The position numbers and the translations under genes are program-made. A DNA stretch of 64,000 nt, taken from the NCBI GenBank assembly GCA_020025515.1, contig JAHHRZ010000002.1:1-64000 (forward strand), given 5' to 3'. Numbering within the stretch: the stretch's first letter is position 1; every line of letters begins with the position of its first letter. The notes beneath the pieces were generated by a model. It did no database searches. It had not been told where the DNA came from and saw only the letters and a list, made by a program, of their open reading frames with translations. Source of the DNA: Oscillospiraceae bacterium (GTDB taxonomy: Bacteria > Bacillota > Clostridia > Oscillospirales > Oscillospiraceae). Below are positions 15,848 through 24,362 of this stretch, one piece after another.

Positions 15848-16078
15848 TTAGCGGGGCTTGGACCAAGCCTTGACCTTTGACTTGGCCAGGCGCTCAATGG
15901 TCTCCTCAGGATAGGGAGACTGAGGGCCGCCACGGAAGTACAGAAAGTACAGTCCTTCCGGAGTCTGAAACAGAATCTCCTCGTAGCCAGCAGGATCTCC
16001 GAAATAGCTGTGGGTATACTTTTTGACCAAGGTTGCAGTTTCGGTGTCATACTCACGCTTGCAGATGATCTTCTTCAC
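15848..16078 (-). CDS. Conserved small protein of unknown function (76 aa)
   Basis: 76 residues, starting at GTG 16078 with AAGGAGG nine bases upstream. The sequence is compact and charged: KREYDTETATLVKKYTH, then YFGDPAGYEE, LFQTPEGLYFLYFRGG and an amphipathic C-terminal helix with basic residues. Similar short proteins with a GDPxGYEE...TPEGLYFLY pattern occur in clostridial genomes, but I cannot name a family or function. No signal peptide or membrane segment. A 5' leader hairpin (CAGGCTGG/CCAGCCTG, about 16103-16149) precedes it. Confidence 0.75.
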   Translation of the reverse strand: MKKIICKREYDTETATLVKKYTHSYFGDPAGYEEILFQTPEGLYFLYFRGGPQSPYPEETIERLAKSKVKAWSKPR

Positions 16079-16566
16079 GGCGCATATCCTCCTTAAATAT
16101 CAACAGGCTGGCTGCATATGTTTTGCACAAACCTTGCAAATCCAGCCTGAACATTCTGAAAACAAGGCAATTACAGGAATATTTTTCCTATGTTTTATTT
16201 ATTATATACGAAGTGGCTCATACATGCAACCGGGAAACCCCTCGAATCTTCCCGATGGCCACCCAAATTTTCAAAACACCGAAGGCTAAATTATGTCATT
16301 GTGCACAATTATTTGCGCATCATTTTCCCGCATTAAGAAAAAATTTGTATATTTTCTACACAGCTCACGAACATTTCCCCTGATCTCCCCAAGATTCTTT
16401 GGGCCATTCTTTGTTAAATCTGCATAGATCACACAGGTTCCATCGCCCGGTTTTTAAAAAAACCAGTTGAAATTCTGTCAGAATGTGTTATGATGAAGCA
16501 GCAAACAACTGTTGTGTTGTCTGTCTATCACACGTCTTCGCTTACAATAGAAAGGAGTTTTATACT
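16079..16566. other. Divergent gene-free region upstream of ald
   Basis: About 490 bases. It holds a leader hairpin of the small minus gene (CAGGCTGG near 16103 with CCAGCCTG near 16142), about 300 bases of A+T-rich sequence with no feature I recognise, and the ald promoter at 16467-16494. An in-frame ATG at 16483 is rejected as the ald start. Confidence 0.6.
16467..16494 (+). promoter_or_regulatory. Promoter of ald
   Basis: TTGAAA (16467-16472), 16-base spacer ending in TGT, TATGAT (16489-16494). The leader is about 65 bases. Confidence 0.6.
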
Positions 16567-17682
16567 ATGCGTATCGGTTGTCCTAAGGAAATCAAGCCCC
16601 AGGAGGGTCGTGTCGGTCTTACCCCCGCAGGTGTTGATGCTCTGATCCGTGCCGGTCACAAGGTATTCATGGAGAACAACGCCGGCCTCGGCAGTGGCTT
16701 TACAAATGAAGAATACCTGGCAGTGGGCGCAGAAATTCTGCCCTCTGCAAAGGATGTCTATGACTCGGCTGATATGATCGTGAAAGTCAAAGAGCCCCTG
16801 GAACCCGAGTACGAACTCCTGCGGGAAGGCCAGATCCTGTTCACCTACCTCCATCTTGCCCCCGATCCGGCACAGGTACAGGCCCTTCTTCAGAAGAAGG
16901 TCACAGGCATCGCCTATGAAACCGTGGAGCTTGCGGATCGATCCCTGCCGCTTCTGGCCCCTATGAGCGAAGTAGCAGGCCGACTGTCTGTTCAGGCAGG
17001 TTCCCATCTGCTGGAAGCCCATTGCGGCGGACGGGGCATTCTTTTGGGGGGCGTTACCGGTGTGGAGCGAGCCAATGTGGTCATCGTCGGCGGCGGCAAC
17101 GTGGGTACCAACGCAGCAAAGATTGCCGTCGGCATGGGCGCCAATGTCACCATTCTGGACCTGAACACCAAGCGTCTGGCCTATTTGGACGATATTTTCG
17201 GCGGCCGTGTGCAGACACTGCTGTCCAATTCTCTCCACATTGCCCATGCTGTCAAAAATGCGGACCTTGTAGTGGGCTGTGTCCTGATTCCCGGTGCCAA
17301 GGCACCCAAACTGGTCACAGAGGAGATGGTCAAAACCATGAAGCCCGGCAGTGTCCTGGTAGATGTGGCCATCGATCAGGGTGGTTCCATTGAGACCATT
17401 GATCGGATCACCACACATCAAGACCCCTTCTTTGTGAAACACGGCGTTCTGCACTACTCCGTGGCCAATATGCCCGGTGCCGTTCCCCGCACCTCCACCA
17501 TGGCCCTCACCGGTGCCACCTTGCCGTATGCATTGAAAATTGCCAATCTGGGCGCCGAAGCCGCCTGCAAGGCAGATCCCGCCCTGATGAAGGGTCTTAA
17601 TACATACAACGGCCACCTCACCTACAAGGCCGTTGCAGAGGCCCAGAATCTTCCCTATACCGACCCCGCAACTCTGATTTAA
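16567..17682 (+). CDS. ald: Alanine dehydrogenase
   Basis: 371 residues, the standard length. It reversibly deaminates L-alanine to pyruvate and ammonia with NAD. The substrate-binding and catalytic residues fall at the canonical numbers: Arg15 (EGRVGL), Lys75 (KVKEP) and His96 (YLHLAP). The NAD-binding Rossmann motif is VVIVGGGNVGTNAAK. I start at ATG 16567, seven bases after an AAAGGAG site; an in-frame ATG 84 bases upstream would add a Cys-rich segment absent from the family. Monocistronic, with its own promoter and terminator. Likely role: alanine use or ammonia assimilation, feeding pyruvate. Confidence 0.97.
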   Translation: MRIGCPKEIKPQEGRVGLTPAGVDALIRAGHKVFMENNAGLGSGFTNEEYLAVGAEILPSAKDVYDSADMIVKVKEPLEPEYELLREGQILFTYLHLAPDPAQVQALLQKKVTGIAYETVELADRSLPLLAPMSEVAGRLSVQAGSHLLEAHCGGRGILLGGVTGVERANVVIVGGGNVGTNAAKIAVGMGANVTILDLNTKRLAYLDDIFGGRVQTLLSNSLHIAHAVKNADLVVGCVLIPGAKAPKLVTEEMVKTMKPGSVLVDVAIDQGGSIETIDRITTHQDPFFVKHGVLHYSVANMPGAVPRTSTMALTGATLPYALKIANLGAEAACKADPALMKGLNTYNGHLTYKAVAEAQNLPYTDPATLI

Positions 17683-17693
17683 TCGTATATGGT

Positions 17694-17735
17694 CCACGGG
17701 CCCTTCTCTGGAAAGGCCCGTGGCTTTCTTTTATA
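17694..17735 (+). terminator. Terminator of ald
   Basis: CCACGGGCC pairs with GGCCCGTGG, followed by CTTTCTTTTAT, 12 bases after the stop. Confidence 0.9.
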
Positions 17736-17825
17736 GGAAAACTCGCAAAGTGCACAATCTGTACATAGAAGATTTGTGCAGCAATACTTCTTGAATTTAT
17801 CTACTCAATGTGATAAATTATAGAT

Positions 17826-17862
17826 ACACAAAAGGTAGTTGCTTAATCTGCCCCTTTTGTGT
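17826..17862. repeat. Inverted repeat (hairpin)
   Basis: ACACAAAAGG (17826-17835) pairs with CCTTTTGTGT (17853-17862) around a 17-base loop. No gene directly precedes it on either strand. Confidence 0.6.
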
Positions 17863-17999
17863 TGGATCTCCTCCTGATCCATTACACGGGCCAGAACCAC
17901 GTTTCCCTTACAAAATCGCAAACCTGGTATTCGAGTCGAGCCTGCTGTCAATTCCGTAGAAAGAGAGGTTACCCACCTATGGAACCCACTCAGTATGCG

Positions 18000-18052
18000 A
18001 AATAACCCTTATCGTTTTCCGGAAATCAGTGGATAAACGATAAGGGTTATTT
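18000..18052. repeat. 18-bp perfect inverted repeat
   Basis: AAATAACCCTTATCGTTT (18000-18017) is the exact reverse complement of 18035-18052, with a 17-base loop. TTTCTTTGCG follows on plus, so it could terminate a plus-strand transcript, but no recognised gene precedes it. Confidence 0.75.
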
Positions 18053-18163
18053 CTTTGCGCTCCATCATTCCGACAAGCTGAGAATGGCAGTCTATCGTCT
18101 CACGGCGAGGGCCGTATGGAACATTTTATCTGCCACAACATCTGTATAAAAAACATATTACCT

Positions 18164-18205
18164 GCAAAACGGGGCTGCCACACCAATACGGTGGGCAGCC
18201 CCGTT
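18164..18205 (-). terminator. Terminator of the GH85 gene
   Basis: AACGGGGCTGCC pairs with GGCAGCCCCGTT around an inner CACC/GGTG pair, and the minus strand then reads TTTTGC. It starts 11 bases after the stop codon. Confidence 0.85.
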
Positions 18206-18215
18206 ACCTTAGGAC

Positions 18216-21200
18216 TTACTTTGCAAACTCAGCCAGACGCATGAGCATGGTGGCAACCTGTGCACGGTTGGCATTGTGGCCGGGAACCAGAGCGGTCTCA
18301 GACACGCCCTCCATGATCTCGGCACCAACAATCCAGGCCATGGCCTCCTGCGCATAGGTGCTGATCTGGTCGGCATCGGCATAGCCGGTCAGGTCTCCCT
18401 TTGCAGTGGTATCCATCTGCATGTACTGTGCATAACGATACAGGAAGGTGGCGATCTGCTCACGGGTCACATCTGCTCCGGGAGCAAACTTGGTCTCGGT
18501 CACACCGGTGACGATCTTGTTCTGGACAGCCCAGACCAGTGCGTCATAGTAGTAGGCCTCACGGTCCACATCGGTGAACTCCACATCGCCCTCTACCTTG
18601 GGAGAACCGGCCATGCGGTACAGGGTGGTGACCAGCATCCCACGGTTCATGGTGTTGCCGGGGGCGAATCTGGTATCGGTGACACCGTTCATGATGCCCT
18701 TTTCATAGACAAACTGAACAGCCTCACTGTACCACTTGCCCTCCTCCACATCGGTGAAGGAATGCTCCTGAGAAGCCTGGGGAACCTCAGCGATGGCAGC
18801 CAGAGCCTTGTCCAGAGCGGTCTTCACTTCTTCCTCAGAAGCGGCAGCGGAGATCTCCTCCTTGGCAGCCTGCACGATGGCATCGATCTGCACCAAACCA
18901 TCCAGGTCATAGGCACTGCTGTCGTAGGCTCCGGTCAGATTCATCAGTGCTTCAAACTTGGCAGCTGCCAGCTTTGCAGCGGCCTCGGCCTTTTCGGCCT
19001 CTTCTGCCTGCTGCTGGGAGTTCTGGGCGTTCAGATTTGCCTCAGCAATTTCTGCCTGCATAGCGGCAAACTTCTCATACTTTTCAGCGGTTTCCTGGGC
19101 ATACTTTGCAGCCTCGGCGGCGGCCTTGGCGGCAGCCAGATCCTTGGCATCCTTTGCGGTCTGAGCGGCAGCCTTGGCATCCTCAGCAGCCTTCTTGGAA
19201 TCGGCGGCTGCGGTCTGGGCAGCCTCAGCGGCGGCCTTGGCCTTCTGTGCCGCATCCTTGTTCACAGCAGTGGACTTCTCAGCCTCATCCGCAAACTTCT
19301 TGGCCTCGTCTGCCTTGGTCTGTGCTTCGGCAGCAATCTTCTCTGCTTCCTCAGCGGCGGCCTGGGCAGCCTGGGCTTCCTTCTGGATCTGCGCGGTCTG
19401 GGCGGCAGCCTTTGCGGCCTTTTCTGCATCAGCGGCAGTCTTTGCGGCGTCCTCAGCAGCCTTGCGGGATGCCTTGACCGCTGCGGCGTCGTTGCTTTCG
19501 GCGTCCTTTACGATCTTCTCGGCAGCAGCCTTGGCGCTCTCGGCAGCCTTCTTAGCGGCTTCCACCTGAGTCTGTGCATCAGCGGCAGCCTTCTTGGCAG
19601 CCTCTGCGGCGGTCTTGTCCGCTGCGGTGGAGGCTTCTGCTGCATCGGCAGCAGCCTTGGCAGCCTCTGCGGCCTTCTGTGCCTCGGCAGAAGCGGTCTG
19701 TGCAGTCTCGGCGGCCTTCTTGGCAGCTTCGATATCCTGAGTAAAGTCTACCTTCACTGCCTTAAACTCCGCAGTGAGCACCACATTCTCCTTGGGCATG
19801 ACAAAGGAGTTGTTCTCAATGGGGGTGTTGTTAAACTTCAGAGAGCCCTCCACCAGCTCAAAGCCCTCAGCAGGTGCTACGGTCACGGTGATGGTCTCGC
19901 CTGCCTTGGCGCTGGTCTTGCTGGGGGTGATGGTACCGTTTTCCAGGTTTTCTGCAACGGTGATCTGGTATGTGTCAGCAACGGCGCTGCCCTTCACATT
20001 CATTACATACTCATAATTCCAGCCCTCGGTACGCAGGAACGCCTTGGTCTCGGTGGGGTCCACCTCATAGCCCGCGGGAACGCCCAGGCACTTGATGGTG
20101 TAGTTGCCCAGCTTTACATTGGCCTTTCCGCCGGAATCGGAGGTGGTGCTGATCTCTGCTACCTGCTGGCCCTGGCTGTCGATCACGCCATAGCGGGCAC
20201 CGGTGATGCTTTCGCCATTGCTGTTCTTGGCAAAAATGGTAACGGTTGCGGTAGGCTCATCAAAGGCCTGGTTCTTTACGGTGTAGGCATCGGAAATCAG
20301 CTTGCCCTGGCTCTTCACACGCAGGGTCATATCGCCACCTGCACGGGTCACGGCAACACGGGACACAGACACGGAAGTCTCGCCCTCTGCAACAGGCAGA
20401 GAAACCTTGGTGGCCTCGGCCTCTGCGCCGTTTTCATAGACATATACCACATCGCCGGGCTTCAGGTTCTTCACCGTCATGGTGGTGTAGATCTGATTGC
20501 CGTTGGAAGAGCTGTTAGAGCCATCGTGAGAATACTTCTCAAAGGTTACATCCTTGGCCGCTGCGGTCTTTTCGGCATTCTCAGCTTCAAAAGCAGCCAT
20601 CAGCTTGGTGCTTTCCTCAGCAGCGAAGGAAGTGGTGGTATAGTAGACTGCACCGGCTTCGGCCGTACCAAAGTCCAGGTTGTCAATGGTCACGGTGTTT
20701 TCTGTAGCTTTCGCCTCGGCCAACAGGTTGTAGCCCTTTTCATTCTTGGTATATACCTTCACGGTCTGTCCCACAGAAACATGCTTCAGGGTGAAGCTGT
20801 CCTTTGCGCCTGCTCTGTTGATGGCAGTGGCAAACTGCATACCCGTAGGACGGGTCATGGGGAACTCGTCGCTTTCAAACATCTGCCATTCATAAATATT
20901 GACAGCACTCCAGGAGGAGGGACCGATTTTATCAACACGGAGCTTCCACTCACGGGCAGTGATGGGTTCTTCCAGCCGCACATCGGTAATCGCGTCGGTG
21001 TTGCCGGAAATCGTCTTGGCGTTTTTCCACTGGCCCTCTGCATTCTTGTACTCCAGAGTGAAGGTATCCGTATTCATCTTCTTATCTTCGCCGCCAGCTT
21101 CTGCATGTTCTACGCGCCAGCGCTTAATGGTCTTTTCTTCGCCCAAGTCAATAGAGAACCAGTCTCCGGCGCCAGAAGCCCACCATTTAGAGCCATTGCT

Positions 21201-23381
21201 GGAAGTTCCGTCCAGAGCCTTGTCGCACTCTGCACCATCTCCCTGTTCACTGTATTCTGTTACTGTAGCGCCGAGGCACACATTGTCAAACTGGGTATAG
21301 ACAATCTTATCGGTATCGCCGTCCCCATAAGCCCAATGGATTTCCAGGGTAGTACCCTTGCCCCGAACACCATTGCGGTTTACGGGAACAACTTCCAGGG
21401 TCACATTGGTTTCGCCCTCATCACGCACCAAAGCAGGGATATAGTAGGCAGTGTTGGGGGTCTCCATGATGATGGTCTTCTTGTCGCCGGAAACCTTATA
21501 GATCTCATAGGAAGAAGCACCGGTAACCGCATTCCAGAAGATTCTGGCTTCCGCAGTGTATGCATCGGTGTAGATCAGCTCGTCCAAAGTTACAGAAGCG
21601 GGACCGCTGAGCTCTGGACGCTTCTTTTCTGTCAGTGTCAGACGGCCCAGATTTACCTGGTAATCGGCCACATCCTCAGCAGACTCAATCTTGAGGCCAA
21701 TGGCATACAGGGTCTTGCCGGCAGCCTGAGACAGATCCACGCTGGACGTGATCCACTCGCCCTTGCCGGCGGTGAGGTCGTATGCAACCTTCTCGCAGGC
21801 CTCATAGCTTTCGGTGGTTTCATCGCCATAATAGGCAACCAGCTTCATTTTGCCCTGGTCTCCCTTGTAAGTGAGGCCCAGCTTCATTCCTTTTTCCACA
21901 GGCACCTTGGTGCTGTAGAGCATGATGTCGTTTGCCTTGTTGGCAGTCAGTTTGCCGGAGAACTTGATGGAGTTGCCGCCATTCCAGGCGTCATTGAAAT
22001 CATAACCGCCAGTCAGCTTCTCACCCTGGGAGTCAATGATCCAGGTCCAGGTAGGCAGAACATCCTGGTTGGACTGGTAGCTCCACTGTGTATCCTTGGA
22101 CTTCACGCCGTCCACAAAGAAGCTCTTGCCGTGGCCGGTGTTAAAATCAGTGACAAAAGGAGCAGAAGTCACAGGGGACTTGTCCGCAAAGAAGCGGGAC
22201 ATACCGGCCCAAGTCTGTTCGGAAGGGTTGGCGACATCCACAGAGGTATCTCTGGGATCCCCCTTGGCATTGACATAGTAGGCCTGCTCAGTCTCGTGGA
22301 AGTTCTCTCCGTCCTTTGCCAGCGTCATGGTCTGGTTTGCATAGTACAAAGCCAGAGACAGGCGGGTAACACCATCTTCGTCCACCAGGAGATGGTCTCT
22401 CAGACGGTCACCATAGACATTGGCCTGCACATTGAAGCCCGCAAAGGCATCGAACTGGCTTCTGCCAATGGATTTCATGGTGTTGATTGTTGTATTTACA
22501 TGGGACTCATACCAGTTGTAGTTCATAAAGAACTCATCAATGGCCTGTGTACCATCGGCAGAGGGTGTCATAAACTGTTTATTGCTGTCATTGACTGCAT
22601 CCTGATAATTGACTCCACCATTAGGCAGCATGGAGTCGTACCAGCTGATGAGCATGTCAGGACGCTTTTTGTGCATATAGCGCATCATCTCGTCAATGAG
22701 CTTGCCCTCTTCGGGGCCGCAGCCGTAGGATTCCTGATTAAAGAAGTAGCCGTCGAATCCATAGTAGTCCATGACCTCGATCAGCTTATCCGCGACAGGG
22801 AAAGAGCCGTCTTCGGCCTTCTGCACAAACTCCCGAACCTGCTCTACATAACCTGTTCCAGTTCCCCAGGGGAAGCCCAGGGTGGCCACCACAGGAACAC
22901 CATTGGTATGGGCAGCGTCAGTAAATTCGCCGGTGGGGCAAACCACCAGTCCCTCCTGAGAACCGGACCAGTACACAAAGGAATCCGTATACTGCCAATA
23001 GTTAAAGGCATAGGTAAAGAAATCATCGCTTCCCTGTGCGTTGGTATTATCGTGGTTTGTATTAGCCATAGAGCAGAGCATCAGCTTCGCCTCAGGGTTG
23101 GCCATGGGGTTCACCACAAAACCACCAATCCGATCTTTCAGCTTGATGCTGGCCCGGCTGTACATCGCATCGGGGTCAGATTCTGGAGTCCACTCCAGAA
23201 GCGTGTCCACATTAAAGGACGGGCCGATGGGCATAAGGGACTCACGGGCTTCATAAGCCTCGTTCATCTCAGAAGTGCCATCATCTCCCTTGGCAGCGAA
23301 CACAGTTGCAGGCATAACGCCCAGAACCATGACCACGGCCAGCAGAGCGGCAATTACACGATGGGTTCTTGCAGTTTGCAT
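18216..23381 (-). CDS. SLH-anchored endo-beta-N-acetylglucosaminidase (GH85), multidomain
   Basis: 1721 residues. Signal peptide 1-29. A GH85 catalytic domain (about 60-400) has the core YYGFDGYFFNQESYG near residue 212; its Asn-x-Glu pair matches the catalytic pair of Endo-D and Endo-A. The enzyme cuts the GlcNAc-GlcNAc core of N-glycans. Then come a beta-sandwich, fibronectin-like regions, and an F5/8 type C carbohydrate-binding domain (about 700-830, KWWASGAGDWFSIDLG). A Cna-B/SpaA-like domain (about 1045-1125) and an InlB-type beta repeat (about 1130-1205) follow, then an Ala/Lys/Glu-rich coiled coil (about 1210-1477) and three SLH domains to the end. AGGAGG precedes ATG 23381. The coiled coil probably acts as a stalk between wall and catalytic head (inference). 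Confidence 0.93.
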   Translation of the reverse strand: MQTARTHRVIAALLAVVMVLGVMPATVFAAKGDDGTSEMNEAYEARESLMPIGPSFNVDTLLEWTPESDPDAMYSRASIKLKDRIGGFVVNPMANPEAKLMLCSMANTNHDNTNAQGSDDFFTYAFNYWQYTDSFVYWSGSQEGLVVCPTGEFTDAAHTNGVPVVATLGFPWGTGTGYVEQVREFVQKAEDGSFPVADKLIEVMDYYGFDGYFFNQESYGCGPEEGKLIDEMMRYMHKKRPDMLISWYDSMLPNGGVNYQDAVNDSNKQFMTPSADGTQAIDEFFMNYNWYESHVNTTINTMKSIGRSQFDAFAGFNVQANVYGDRLRDHLLVDEDGVTRLSLALYYANQTMTLAKDGENFHETEQAYYVNAKGDPRDTSVDVANPSEQTWAGMSRFFADKSPVTSAPFVTDFNTGHGKSFFVDGVKSKDTQWSYQSNQDVLPTWTWIIDSQGEKLTGGYDFNDAWNGGNSIKFSGKLTANKANDIMLYSTKVPVEKGMKLGLTYKGDQGKMKLVAYYGDETTESYEACEKVAYDLTAGKGEWITSSVDLSQAAGKTLYAIGLKIESAEDVADYQVNLGRLTLTEKKRPELSGPASVTLDELIYTDAYTAEARIFWNAVTGASSYEIYKVSGDKKTIIMETPNTAYYIPALVRDEGETNVTLEVVPVNRNGVRGKGTTLEIHWAYGDGDTDKIVYTQFDNVCLGATVTEYSEQGDGAECDKALDGTSSNGSKWWASGAGDWFSIDLGEEKTIKRWRVEHAEAGGEDKKMNTDTFTLEYKNAEGQWKNAKTISGNTDAITDVRLEEPITAREWKLRVDKIGPSSWSAVNIYEWQMFESDEFPMTRPTGMQFATAINRAGAKDSFTLKHVSVGQTVKVYTKNEKGYNLLAEAKATENTVTIDNLDFGTAEAGAVYYTTTSFAAEESTKLMAAFEAENAEKTAAAKDVTFEKYSHDGSNSSSNGNQIYTTMTVKNLKPGDVVYVYENGAEAEATKVSLPVAEGETSVSVSRVAVTRAGGDMTLRVKSQGKLISDAYTVKNQAFDEPTATVTIFAKNSNGESITGARYGVIDSQGQQVAEISTTSDSGGKANVKLGNYTIKCLGVPAGYEVDPTETKAFLRTEGWNYEYVMNVKGSAVADTYQITVAENLENGTITPSKTSAKAGETITVTVAPAEGFELVEGSLKFNNTPIENNSFVMPKENVVLTAEFKAVKVDFTQDIEAAKKAAETAQTASAEAQKAAEAAKAAADAAEASTAADKTAAEAAKKAAADAQTQVEAAKKAAESAKAAAEKIVKDAESNDAAAVKASRKAAEDAAKTAADAEKAAKAAAQTAQIQKEAQAAQAAAEEAEKIAAEAQTKADEAKKFADEAEKSTAVNKDAAQKAKAAAEAAQTAAADSKKAAEDAKAAAQTAKDAKDLAAAKAAAEAAKYAQETAEKYEKFAAMQAEIAEANLNAQNSQQQAEEAEKAEAAAKLAAAKFEALMNLTGAYDSSAYDLDGLVQIDAIVQAAKEEISAAASEEEVKTALDKALAAIAEVPQASQEHSFTDVEEGKWYSEAVQFVYEKGIMNGVTDTRFAPGNTMNRGMLVTTLYRMAGSPKVEGDVEFTDVDREAYYYDALVWAVQNKIVTGVTETKFAPGADVTREQIATFLYRYAQYMQMDTTAKGDLTGYADADQISTYAQEAMAWIVGAEIMEGVSETALVPGHNANRAQVATMLMRLAEFAK
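18950..19750 (-). repeat. Low-complexity Ala-rich coiled-coil coding repeat
   Basis: About 800 bases inside the GH85 gene encoding degenerate repeats of the type AAEAAKKAAADA and AEAAQTAA. The DNA itself is repetitive (recurring gcggcagcctt and cttggcagcctc blocks on plus), so it is prone to length change by slippage. Confidence 0.85.
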
Positions 23382-23618
23382 GGAATATACCTCCTATTTT
23401 AAGCTCTGTTTCCTTCCTGAAAGCAGAGATTTCGTAATTGTGCAAAATCGTGCCCGATTCGTCAAAACACACAACAACTTACACAACCACCCTTATTAAG
23501 TTCCATTATTCTACCAAAAACAGATGCGGTAGGAAAGTAGCAAAACGATAGAGTATAGTCGATTTTGGATAAATAAGATCAATTTTTTAATCCTGTCACC
23601 ACAACGCAAGGTTTATAC

Positions 23619-23647
23619 TTGCTGTAAAAGGACAAACGTGGTATGAT
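23619..23647 (+). promoter_or_regulatory. Promoter of the CYTH-exonuclease operon
   Basis: TTGCTG (23619-23624), 17-base spacer, TATGAT (23642-23647). The leader is about 110 bases. The rest of the 23382-23765 gap is A+T-rich and must contain the divergent GH85 promoter, which I could not place with confidence. Confidence 0.6.
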
Positions 23648-23765
23648 AAGAAAAAGGAAGAATCTTTGCATCCACAGTCTTGACCTTAACGCAAACAGAG
23701 AGCGGTTTGTCCAAAATTTGGCGATTACGATAACGAAGCGGCAAGTACATAACAAGGAGCAATCA

Positions 23766-24362
23766 ATGGCACAAGAAATTGAACTGAAATATGGACTGGA
23801 AAACGGCGCGCAGTTTGCAGATCTCTTGGCAGGCCTGCGCCGTACTTACCCTGATGACTGGCAGGAAATCTCCATGCGTACCTATTATTATGACACCCCG
23901 GACAATACGCTGTCCTCCCGGCATTGGACCTTACGGATTCGTTTGGAAAACGACGGAGCGGTTCTCGCCCTGAAAACTCCGGGTCAGGGCCTGTCCCGGG
24001 GAGAATGGGAAATCCCGGAAGGTCAGATCCCTGATGACCTGCCCCGTCTGGTAGATGCCGGGGCCCCCTCAGAGCTGTTGGACATGAGGCCTCTGCGGAT
24101 TTTGTGCGGTGCCCGCTTTCTGCGGCATTGCCGCATGGTCAATATTCCCGGCGGTCAGGTAGAACTGGCCCTGGATCATGGCATTTTGCTGGGAGGCACC
24201 AAGGAGCTTCCATTCTGGGAGCTGGAAGCAGAGCTGAAGCAAGGGGATCCACAGGCCCTGATTGCATGGTGTCGGGAATTGGCAGCAAACTGGAATCTGC
24301 TGGAAGAGCCCAGAAGTAAATTTATCCGGGCAAGCCAACTTGCCGGAGGTACCTATGACTGA
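23766..24362 (+). CDS. CYTH domain protein (triphosphate tunnel metalloenzyme)
   Basis: 198 residues from ATG 23766, which has an AAGGAG site; an upstream in-frame ATG at 23643 falls in the -10 element and is rejected. The N-terminal EIELKY is the ExExK signature of CYTH enzymes. It is followed by TYYYDTPDNTL, WTLRIRLEND and LALKTPG, the alternating charged strands that line the tunnel. The family hydrolyses inorganic triphosphate or thiamine triphosphate, or makes cAMP in some members; the exact substrate cannot be told. It overlaps the next gene by 8 bases. Confidence 0.9.
   Translation: MAQEIELKYGLENGAQFADLLAGLRRTYPDDWQEISMRTYYYDTPDNTLSSRHWTLRIRLENDGAVLALKTPGQGLSRGEWEIPEGQIPDDLPRLVDAGAPSELLDMRPLRILCGARFLRHCRMVNIPGGQVELALDHGILLGGTKELPFWELEAELKQGDPQALIAWCRELAANWNLLEEPRSKFIRASQLAGGTYD

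Larger units (their letters stand above)
17736..18163. other. Orphan gene-free region with two long hairpins
   Basis: About 430 bases between the ald terminator and the terminator of the GH85 gene. It contains a hairpin at 17826-17862 (ACACAAAAGG/CCTTTTGTGT), a tiny open frame at 17980-18006 (ATG with upstream AGAGAGG, eight codons), and an 18-bp perfect inverted repeat at 18000-18052. No gene of normal size, no riboswitch and no transposase remnant is recognised. Confidence 0.6.

Noticed and set aside
16483..16566. N-terminal extension of alanine dehydrogenase
   Set aside because: The upstream ATG lies near the promoter, the extra residues are Cys-rich and not family-like, and the internal ATG has a strong AAAGGAG site.
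17736..18215. Transposon or integrase remnant
   Set aside because: There is a long inverted repeat, but no transposase or recombinase fragment could be read in any frame, and no target duplication was visible.
18276..23402. 1708-codon open frame antisense to the GH85 gene
   Set aside because: Its codons are in exact register with the real gene, so stops would need TTA, CTA or TCA codons in the sense strand. The gene simply avoids these codons. There is no ribosome-binding site, and the product is low-complexity.
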